DNA from: JBFXAM01 sp050184295
Lineage (GTDB): Bacteria > Planctomycetota > Phycisphaerae > UBA1845 > Fen-1342
Direction of reading: 5' to 3'
Length of the DNA stretch: 54,688 bases
Assembly (NCBI GenBank): GCA_050184295.1
Contig: JBFXAM010000014.1
Span: forward strand, 1-54,688
A program made the position numbers and the translations under genes. Of the stretch, positions 33,497 through 40,297 are shown one piece after another (position 1 is the first letter of the stretch; the number at the start of each line of letters is the position of its first letter). A model generated the notes under the pieces. The model had not been told where the DNA came from, did not search any database, and saw only the letters and a list, made by a program, of their open reading frames with translations.

Positions 33497-34126
33497 AATA
33501 GCCCCTCTTGAAAAGGAAAGTGGCTTGCCTTCAGGATGTTGGTTGATCGAAGCAACCCACACAGCCCGGAGAGCAAGCCATGGACGGCACGATCACCCTG
33601 CGAAGCAGCGAAGGCAAGGCGCGGTTGGCGCATGATCGCCGCGACCCCGATCCGACGGTGCGTTTGCGGGCGCACCTGCTGCTGCGCTTGGCCGGGGAGA
33701 TACCCCTGGGCCGCGGTGGCGGCCGTGCTGTTTTGCAGCACGCGGACGATCGCCCCGCGAGGGTCGCAACAGCGCCCTGTTTCTGCGGCACCTCGACGAC
33801 CTGCGCTACCACTTCCGTTGCTACCGGAAGATCCACGTGATCTGCGACAACGCGAAATTCCGCGACTGCCGGGTAGTGTAGGCGTATCGGCGCCGCTGGG
33901 GTCAGCGGATCGAGCTGCACTTCCTGCCGACGTACTCGCCGGAGGCCGACCCCATCGAACGCGTCTGGCGGCATCTGCACGAGGAAATCACCCGCAATCA
34001 TCGCTGCCGGACGCTCGACGAGCTGCTCGACCTGACGTTCGAATGGCTCGAACATCGGCAACCCTTCACCGTCGAGGATCGGACATATCGCATGCAACCC
34101 GCGGCATGAGCACTTTCCCTATAGTG
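33497..34126 (+). mobile_element. degenerate IS630-family insertion sequence
   Basis: Ends are approximate. The left end contains AAAAGGAAAGTGGCTTGCC and the right end, read inward, contains TAGGGAAAGTGCTCATGCC, giving imperfect terminal inverted repeats around GGAAAGTG. The element is about 0.6 kb, far below the 1.1 kb of an intact copy, and its transposase is broken. It cuts the dockerin-tailed gene. Confidence 0.65.
33580..34109 (+). pseudogene. IS630-family transposase, frameshifted and internally deleted
   Basis: The N-terminal part starts MDGTITLRSSEGKARLAHD and continues with TVRLRAHLLLRLAG. The frame then shifts near 33694 to RYPWAAVAAVLFCSTRTIA. After an internal deletion near 33760, a third frame gives HVICDNAKFR and, after a TAG at about 33880, RIELHFLPTYSPEADPIERV. 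This contains the second Asp (DN) and the late Glu of the DDE core (NPIE-like DPIE). It ends YRMQPAA with TGA 34107-34109. Residues for the first Asp were in the deleted part, so it is inactive. Confidence 0.85.
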
Positions 34127-34269
34127 CGGAGCGATTGAGTGAGTGCGACGGGTGGGACGCCCGTACCACCCGGGAAGATACTGCTTGGCTTCTGAGAGTC
34201 ACTACAGTTGTGTAGTGCGCCAATACAACTTCGCCTTCCGGAAACGGGGAGCGTCGGCGATTCGCGCCG

Positions 34270-34510
34270 GCATGCCGCGGCGCCGACACCTGGAGCACTC
34301 GAAGTTCCGCAGTCCGATCGACCGCCGGACGCCTGCGCACTTCGACCCGCACCCGATCGTGGACCACTACGCCACGCACAGGCATCCAGTCGTCGAGCGC
34401 TGGCTGCGGCGTAATCCGCGCTTGCCGGCGCACTTCACGCCGGCCTCCAGGTCGTGGCTGAGCCTGTTCAAACGCGCGTTCCGCGACCCTACCGATCAGC
34501 GTATTCGTCT
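34270..34510 (+). pseudogene. remnant of a second, different IS630-type transposase
   Basis: The frame reads PIDRRTPAHFDPHPIVDHYA, then THRHPVVERWLRRNPRLPAH and FTPASRSWLSLFKRAFRDPT. This matches the C-terminal pattern (VDNYATHKHP...HFTPTSASWLN..E.FF) of another IS630 subgroup, but the key Asn is now His (VDHYATH) and the catalytic Glu is Lys (LFKRAF). No N-terminal half is visible. It is a fossil distinct from the neighbouring element. Confidence 0.7.
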
Positions 34511-35111
34511 GAACTGCCGGCGTCGACGCCATCCGCGCCAAAGCTTGCCGAGCGCGGACCGTGCTCGAACCTGGGCCGTCTGCGCGCGTCGCGACAGTCG
34601 AGACGACGCGCTCCGTCATCGCTCCGCACGACCGATGTTGATGCCGCGCGCTCGCCGAAGCGGAACCATCAGGGTCGGCTTCGCGCATGCGGGCGGCGTC
34701 TTGACGCTCTGCTTCGGTCGAGCCAAACGGATGCGACAAGGTCCGTCCGGCCGCGCAAGACGGTCTTTGTGATGCGAGGGCGTTGCCGCTGAATCGCTAT
34801 TGTCGATTCCGCGGCGCGCCGCGTCACAAACATCCGCGCGGGCTGAGACCCGCGGCTCAACGGTGCGCTCCGCATTCATGGATCACGATTCAGACGCCCC
34901 CGACCGTGCGTCTGGTTCCATGCGGGATCAACTCGAGGATCTCCAGAGCGACATGACGCGGGCCTGCCCGCCTGCCGCCGTGGCCGAAAACGGAGTCATC
35001 CGTTCGCCGGTGACCGCGTGAAGCGCGAGACGTCCGGCGCGGGCCGCGTGTCCTGCGCGGACGCACGAACGCACACGCGCATTCGACCGACCCAGAAACC
35101 GAGATTGCCGC
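34511..35111. other. gene-free decayed region
   Basis: About 600 bases with no credible gene. Near 34825-34848 lies a variant of the REP-like palindrome (CGCGGGCTGAGACCCGCGG). A 47-codon frame from ATG 34879 has no ribosome site or recognisable content. Confidence 0.5.
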
Positions 35112-36527
35112 TCACACGCCGGAAATGTCGTACTTCGCCATCTTGTCGCGCAGCGTCGTTCGCGGAATGCCCAGGCGCTGCGCCGCGCGGGCCTGGTTGC
35201 CGCTGCATTGCCGCAGCGCGATCAGGATCATTCGTCGCTCGATGTCCGCGAGCGTCTCGTTCAGCCCCAGCGTCCCGGCGTCGAGCAGCTCCACGATCGG
35301 CCCCGTCGGACCGACCGGCTCCGCCGCCAGCGGCAGCACGTGCTGCGGGCGGATTTCCTCGCCGTCGCAGATCGCCAGCGCGCGTTCGATTACGTTCTCC
35401 AGCTCGCGCACGTTCCCCGGCCACGCGTAGCGCACGAGTTCGTCGATCGCGTGCGGGGAGAGGCCGCGGACGCGCTCCTCGGCAAGCGCCGCATGTTTGC
35501 GGAGAAAGTGTGCCGCCAGCAACGGCACGTCGTCGCGCCGGTCGCGCAGCGGCGGCAACTGAAACGAAAGGGCGCTCCAGCGGTAATACAGGTCTTCGCG
35601 AAATCGCCCCTCGCGAACTTCCTCCGTCAGGTCGCGCTGCGCCGTGCAGATCAGCCGCGCCGTCCAGCGCTGCGGCTCGTAGCCGCCGACGCGCTCATAC
35701 TCCCCGCGTTCCGCGTAGCGCACGAGCCGAGCCTGCGTCTCCGGGGGCAGATCCTCGACATGGTTGAGCAGCAGTGTGCCGCCGCCAGCGAGTTCGATCG
35801 CGCCGGGCCGCGGCCGCGACCCGCCCGCCGCCGCGCCGCGCTCGACGCCGAAAAGCTCGGCCTCCAGCTCCGCGGCCGGCGTTCCGAAGCAGCAAACGGT
35901 ATGGAACGCATGCGTGGCGCGCCCGCTCGCCGCGTGGATCGCCTCCGCGATCAGCTTCTTGCCAGCGCCGTACTCGCCGCACAGGAGCAGCGTCTGCTCC
36001 GAACCGGCGGCGGCGCGGAGTTGGGCGAGCAACTGTCGAAAGGCGTGGTTCTGCGTGATCAGCCGCCCAAACGTCTCGACGCGGTCGCTTGGCTGATCGA
36101 TCTGTCGCTGCGCGAAGAATCGCTCGAGCTTGTCGAGCAGTTCCTGCGTCGTGAACGGCTTGGTGACATAGTCGTACGCGCCGCGCTTGATCGCCTGCAC
36201 GGCGTTCTCGACCGTGGCATAGGCGGTCATCAGGATGACGCACGCGCTGGGGCGCACGCGCGCCACGTACGCGAGCAGGTCGAGCCCGTTCATGCCGGGC
36301 ATGCGCACATCGGACACCACCGCGTCGACGTTGTGCAGGTCCACGATCCGGCACGCCTCGCGCGCGTCCGACGCGTCGAAGACCTCGAACCCCTGCTCGC
36401 TGAGCTCGATTTGAAGGCTGATCCGCTTCAGCGGCTCGTCGTCGACCACCAGGATTCGGCCGCGCGGCAGTGCTCGCCCGTCGGGCGCGACCTGACCATC
36501 CGTTTGGGTACTCGGCGATCCGGACAT
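35112..36527 (-). CDS. NtrC-family response regulator with degenerate AAA+ domain
   Basis: 471 residues from ATG 36525-36527 (MSGSPSTQTD); ATG three codons earlier is the alternative. A receiver domain (about 24-140) has acidic pair DD29-30, phosphoacceptor D73 (SDVRMPG), T101 and K123. An AAA+ domain (about 150-385) follows: Walker A GEYGAGKK (184-191) in place of GESGTGKE; the sigma-54 loop GAFTGA is replaced by GAAAGG (231-236); Walker B LLLNHVE (252-258) has Asn-His where DE is expected. The arginine-finger region (GRFREDLYYR) and sensor II (WPGNVRELENV) are kept. A Fis-type HTH closes it (GNQARAAQRLGIPRTTLRDK). It should bind DNA and be phosphorylated but probably does not activate sigma-54. 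No kinase gene is adjacent. Confidence 0.88.
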   Translation of the reverse strand: MSGSPSTQTDGQVAPDGRALPRGRILVVDDEPLKRISLQIELSEQGFEVFDASDAREACRIVDLHNVDAVVSDVRMPGMNGLDLLAYVARVRPSACVILMTAYATVENAVQAIKRGAYDYVTKPFTTQELLDKLERFFAQRQIDQPSDRVETFGRLITQNHAFRQLLAQLRAAAGSEQTLLLCGEYGAGKKLIAEAIHAASGRATHAFHTVCCFGTPAAELEAELFGVERGAAAGGSRPRPGAIELAGGGTLLLNHVEDLPPETQARLVRYAERGEYERVGGYEPQRWTARLICTAQRDLTEEVREGRFREDLYYRWSALSFQLPPLRDRRDDVPLLAAHFLRKHAALAEERVRGLSPHAIDELVRYAWPGNVRELENVIERALAICDGEEIRPQHVLPLAAEPVGPTGPIVELLDAGTLGLNETLADIERRMILIALRQCSGNQARAAQRLGIPRTTLRDKMAKYDISGV

Positions 36528-36657
36528 GACGGGCATTCCAACGCAATTCGATTCGCTACGCAACCGGCGGATGCGGCGTACGCCGGCGCTCGCGCCGCGT
36601 GCTGCACGGGCCACCCCCCCGGGGGCGGCGTGCGTCGGGCCGATCAGTGTGACGCGA

Positions 36658-37335
36658 TCAACTGCGCCGCCGCGTCAGCCCCGCGAGGCCGAGCGCGAAC
36701 AGCAGCGCCGTCGCCGGCTCCGGCACGTAGCCGTATTGCAGGTGATCGACTTCCCAATCGGTGCTGTCGAGCATGGTCAGTGTGATAAACGAGATCCCGC
36801 CCGGGTTCGTCACCGCGAAGAACCGGTCTTCGCCGGTCTGGCCGTTGATCGAGCCGTCGCCCAGCAGCGCCGCCTCCGATCCGAGCGACACGCTGTCCGC
36901 GTCGAACGCCTCGAACTCGACCACGCCGACGCCGAAGATGTCGCTCGCCACCGCGCCCACGTCGGTCCACGCGATCCCGACGTGCGTCGGGTAGTTGCCG
37001 AGGAGCAACGGGTCAAAGTCGAACTGAATGACGTTGTCGTTGATGTAGTAGCTGTGCCCAAGCTGTCCCAGCCCGTCGATCAGACCGTCGTCGGCATCCA
37101 CCGAGTCGGTCGTGGTCGCCGGCCCATTGACGAACCCGCCGCTCGCCGTCGCCCCGGGCGTGTTGAGCGCGGCATCTTCGAAATCCTCGAGATGGAAGTA
37201 ATCAAACGTCTCGGTCGCAAATGGACTGTCGCTGAAGCTCAGATATGGCGTCGGGGGGATCGTTTGTGCGCCGGCAGAACCCGCCAGACCGGCGACGAGC
37301 AAGAACACGCCCGACAGTCGCGCATAGTGCGGCAT
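36658..37335 (-). CDS. PEP-CTERM sorting-domain protein
   Basis: 225 residues from ATG 37333-37335, with GAGG five bases upstream. A signal peptide (about 1-23, LSGVFLLVAGLAGSAGA) is followed by an Asp/Gly-rich beta-type domain. The C-terminus has the full sorting signal: VPEPATALLFALGLAGLTRR, i.e. VPEP, a hydrophobic segment and a basic tail. Such proteins are exported and cut by an exosortase, often ending up in exopolysaccharide. No exosortase lies in this window. Function of the body (about 25-200) is unknown. Confidence 0.85.
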   Translation of the reverse strand: MPHYARLSGVFLLVAGLAGSAGAQTIPPTPYLSFSDSPFATETFDYFHLEDFEDAALNTPGATASGGFVNGPATTTDSVDADDGLIDGLGQLGHSYYINDNVIQFDFDPLLLGNYPTHVGIAWTDVGAVASDIFGVGVVEFEAFDADSVSLGSEAALLGDGSINGQTGEDRFFAVTNPGGISFITLTMLDSTDWEVDHLQYGYVPEPATALLFALGLAGLTRRRS

Positions 37336-37522
37336 CTTTCCCTCTCCCATTCGCGCAGGCACACGATTGAACTAGCGGATCCGCGCCGGCGCGCGCCGCC
37401 TCTGTCTCCACGGAGAACAAGGGTAACATGTGCTTATCGGGCGGGCAACAGCGAATCTCCGTTATCGGTCACGGCCTGCGCCCTTCCCGGCGGGCAGGAT
37501 CCAGTACTGGGACTGAGCCGGC

Positions 37523-37744
37523 TCAGCGCGCCGTCGAATAATTGTAAATATAATACAGAAATGATGTTACATCCTGACCGGTGAGCGCGAGCACGCACAG
37601 CAGCACCGCCATCAGGATGACCAGAAAAGCGACCGGCGTGCCCACGTCGCGGCAGATCGCGCCGGGCCGGATCGCCAGCCACCAGCCCGACAGCACACAA
37701 CCCGAGAACGCCAGAATCCAGAACAGAAGCTGGTTCTGCACCAT
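37523..37744 (-). CDS. small two-TM membrane protein
   Basis: 73 residues from ATG 37742-37744. Two hydrophobic segments: LFWILAFSGCVLSGWWLAI (about 7-25) and AFLVILMAVLLCVLALTG (about 39-56), with a short loop GAICRDVG between. It ends in a Tyr-rich tail (SFLYYIYNYSTAR), whose codons explain a local AT-rich stretch. It is 27 bp after the Flp pilin gene on the same strand and may be co-expressed. No known family. Confidence 0.6.
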   Translation of the reverse strand: MVQNQLLFWILAFSGCVLSGWWLAIRPGAICRDVGTPVAFLVILMAVLLCVLALTGQDVTSFLYYIYNYSTAR

Positions 37745-37771
37745 CCGGCGGGCCCCCTCCAGCCCCGGCGG

Positions 37772-37963
37772 CTAGCTGCCGTCCGGCATCACGGTGTCGA
37801 TTTCGGCGTACACGTTCATCACGCGCCCACCGATGCCCTGGATGCTCAGCGCCGCGACCAGGACGATCAGAGCCAGCATGACGGCGTATTCAACCGCCGT
37901 CGGCCCGCGCTCGTCACGCAGGAACCGGCGCACGACGCTCCATCCGCCGATCGCTTTCCGCAT
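37772..37963 (-). CDS. Flp/Fap-type pilin
   Basis: 63 residues from ATG 37961-37963 (GGGAGA nearby). The prepilin cleavage and hydrophobic region DERGPTAVEYAVMLALIVLV is characteristic of Flp pilins; the peptidase cut is expected after the Gly. Flp pilins are assembled by the Tad secretion system into adhesive fibres. No tad genes, prepilin peptidase or second pilin occur in the window, so the assembly apparatus must be elsewhere. A longer upstream frame is rejected. Confidence 0.88.
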   Translation of the reverse strand: MRKAIGGWSVVRRFLRDERGPTAVEYAVMLALIVLVAALSIQGIGGRVMNVYAEIDTVMPDGS

Positions 37964-38191
37964 CGCTCTCTCCCTTCGTGCATTCCGTCGCGGCCCCCAC
38001 AGGGGGAAGCGTTCATTACGCGCCACGAAGGAACAAGCACCCTGCGCCGGATCCGCGCGTGAAAACGCGCCGCCCCATAACCACCCGCCGCGCGTGACGG
38101 CTTGCCTCGCCGGACGCAGGCCCTATGATGACCGATTCGCGTCCGCCTGCGCGGGTCGATGCGAACGGGTGTTCCTCAGGGCTGGTCCGGT

Positions 38192-40147
38192 ATGCAACTG
38201 ACCAAATTCTTCCGCAAGAACAGCCGCACGCTGCTCATGATCTTCATGGCGCTGCTGCTCGTCGTATTCCTCATCGGCGACACGCTCCAAACTTTGGCGC
38301 GCGGCTGGGCCAACCCGAACGAGAAGGTGGCGACGGCGTTCGGGCGCGATGTTTATCTGACGGACCTGAACACCGCCGACGCCGACATCAAGCTCATGCA
38401 GAGCCTCGGGCTCGATGCGCTGTTGCCGCGCGCGCAGGGCGAACCCAACCCGCTCGACTATCACCTCCTGGTTACCGAGGCAGCGGCCGCGGGCGTTCGC
38501 GTCGGCCCGCAGCAGGTTCTGAACATGCTCAGGGAGGGCCAGTATCCGCCGGAGATGCTGGAGCGCGCCCGCGCCCAGAGCAACCGCAGCCTGAACAACA
38601 TCTACGAGGTGATTGGGCGTTCGCTCGCGACGATGGAATATGCGGCCCTTCAGGCTGCGGCCGGCGGCGAAAGCGTTCCACGCCAGCGGCTCGCGTTCCG
38701 CAACGAGAAGCAGAACGCGGTGGTCAAGCTCGCGGTGATCGACGCCCGCGCGTGGCTCGATACGCTCCCCGAGCCCGACGACGCCGCCGTCGCGGCCCTG
38801 TTCGAGGCAGGTCGGGACCGCCGCACCGCGCACACCGAGGAGCAGCTCGAGTTCGGCTACCGCTATCCGGATCGCGTCGCGGTGGAGTATCTGACGGTCG
38901 CGCCGCAGGATCTGCTGCCGCAAGTCACCGTGCGCGAGCGCGAGGCGCAGCGCTATTACGAAGAGAACAAGCAGAAGTACGTGAAGCAGGTTCCCAAGCC
39001 CCTGCTGCCGCCGCAGACACAGCCGGCGCAGCCGGAGATGGAGACGGTCCAGCAGTCGTACGCGGAGGTCGAGGAGCAGGTCCGCAGCGATGTTCGCGGC
39101 GCTAAGGCGATCGACGAAGCGCGCCGCCACGTGGAGAAAATGTACGTCGAAGCGCGGCGTGGCTGGGAGACGGCCGAAACGGACGCGGACGGTTTTCGCA
39201 CGCCGCCGCCGGCCGACAAGCTCGTCTCGTTCGAGGCGCTGCGCGACCGGTTCACCGCGACCTATCCCGTTCGCTACGGCACGACCGGCTTGCTGGACGC
39301 CGACGCGTTGCGCCGGGAGCGCGACCTGGCGGGCATGCAGTTCATCTCCGGCCAGATCCGCAAGCCGATCAGCGAGATGGCGTTTCGCGTGAAGGGGCTG
39401 ATGAAGCCGACACGCGAAGACGTGGTGCCGGCGATGAACCTGTTCGAGCCGAGCCCGATCCTGTTGGCCGAGCGCTTCGATTTCCGCAGCCGCCGCATGG
39501 TGGTCAACCAGGGCTTGTTCCTGCGCGTGACGGACGTGGCGCCGGCGGGCCCACCGGCGTCGATCGACGAGTTTCGCGAGCGTGTCCGCGCGGACGCGAA
39601 GCTGGCGCAGGCCTACGAGAAGGCCGGCGAGTTCGCGCGGCGCCTCGCCGAGCGCGCCCGGCAAAACGGCCTGGACGCCGCCGTCATCGCCGACGAGGAG
39701 CTGCGCGACATCCTGACCGCCGCCGCCGAACGGACCGCGACCCAGCCCGCCGACCCGACGCGCATCAAACCACGCTTCGTCGAAGCGCTCGGCCCGATCA
39801 CGCCGCCGGCGTTCACGCGCCAGCCGCGCCCGCTCCAGCCGCCCGCGAGCCTGATGAACGAGAAGCTGCACGCGGAGGTCTTCGCACTCGCCGACGCCTC
39901 GGCGGCGGGCGGCGGCCCCGCCGATCCCCATCGCGTGGTGCTGGTGCCGTCGGCGAAGGATCAGAAGTGGATCGTCGCTGAGTTGGTGGATGTCCAGCCG
40001 GTGTATGAAGGCGAGTTCGAGACGCAGCGCGAAGCGCTCGCACAACGCGCGGTGCAGCGCGAGCGCGGCGCGTTTCAGACCGCCTGGTTCGCGCCGGACA
40101 ACATTCGCAAGCGCGCCGGTCTGTTGATGGTCGAAGATCGGCAGTAG
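38192..40147 (+). CDS. membrane-anchored SurA/PpiD-like chaperone, no visible PPIase domain
   Basis: 651 residues from ATG 38192-38194 (MQLTKFFRKNSRTLLMIFMA). A single N-terminal anchor (about 12-30) follows a short basic tip. The region to about 200 has the SurA_N pattern (helical, with GRDVYLTDLNTADADIKLMQ and LLPRAQGEPNPLDYHLLVTE). The middle (about 230-400) is charged and helical (VREREAQRYYEENKQKYVKQ) and matches the spacer seen in PpiD-type proteins. I do not see a parvulin core (no HIL or GG-x-L motif). It probably acts on extracytoplasmic protein folding. It lies before leuS on the plus strand with a 150-bp gap. Confidence 0.65.
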   Translation: MQLTKFFRKNSRTLLMIFMALLLVVFLIGDTLQTLARGWANPNEKVATAFGRDVYLTDLNTADADIKLMQSLGLDALLPRAQGEPNPLDYHLLVTEAAAAGVRVGPQQVLNMLREGQYPPEMLERARAQSNRSLNNIYEVIGRSLATMEYAALQAAAGGESVPRQRLAFRNEKQNAVVKLAVIDARAWLDTLPEPDDAAVAALFEAGRDRRTAHTEEQLEFGYRYPDRVAVEYLTVAPQDLLPQVTVREREAQRYYEENKQKYVKQVPKPLLPPQTQPAQPEMETVQQSYAEVEEQVRSDVRGAKAIDEARRHVEKMYVEARRGWETAETDADGFRTPPPADKLVSFEALRDRFTATYPVRYGTTGLLDADALRRERDLAGMQFISGQIRKPISEMAFRVKGLMKPTREDVVPAMNLFEPSPILLAERFDFRSRRMVVNQGLFLRVTDVAPAGPPASIDEFRERVRADAKLAQAYEKAGEFARRLAERARQNGLDAAVIADEELRDILTAAAERTATQPADPTRIKPRFVEALGPITPPAFTRQPRPLQPPASLMNEKLHAEVFALADASAAGGGPADPHRVVLVPSAKDQKWIVAELVDVQPVYEGEFETQREALAQRAVQRERGAFQTAWFAPDNIRKRAGLLMVEDRQ

Positions 40148-40297
40148 CCGCACCCCGTGCGATCCGTCGCCCGCAGGTCGCCGCGCCGCGGCCGCATGCC
40201 GGCGGCGCCGCGGCGGTTCCGTGGGCCGCGCGGCGGCTCGCGCGGCGGGGAATGTCGCAGTCGTGGATCCCCGACCGGAGCGGAGGCCCATCGCCCC

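Noticed and set aside
34119..34739. 206-codon minus-strand frame in the decayed zone
   Set aside because: It is antisense to the second IS630 remnant, lacks conserved content and has no ribosome site.
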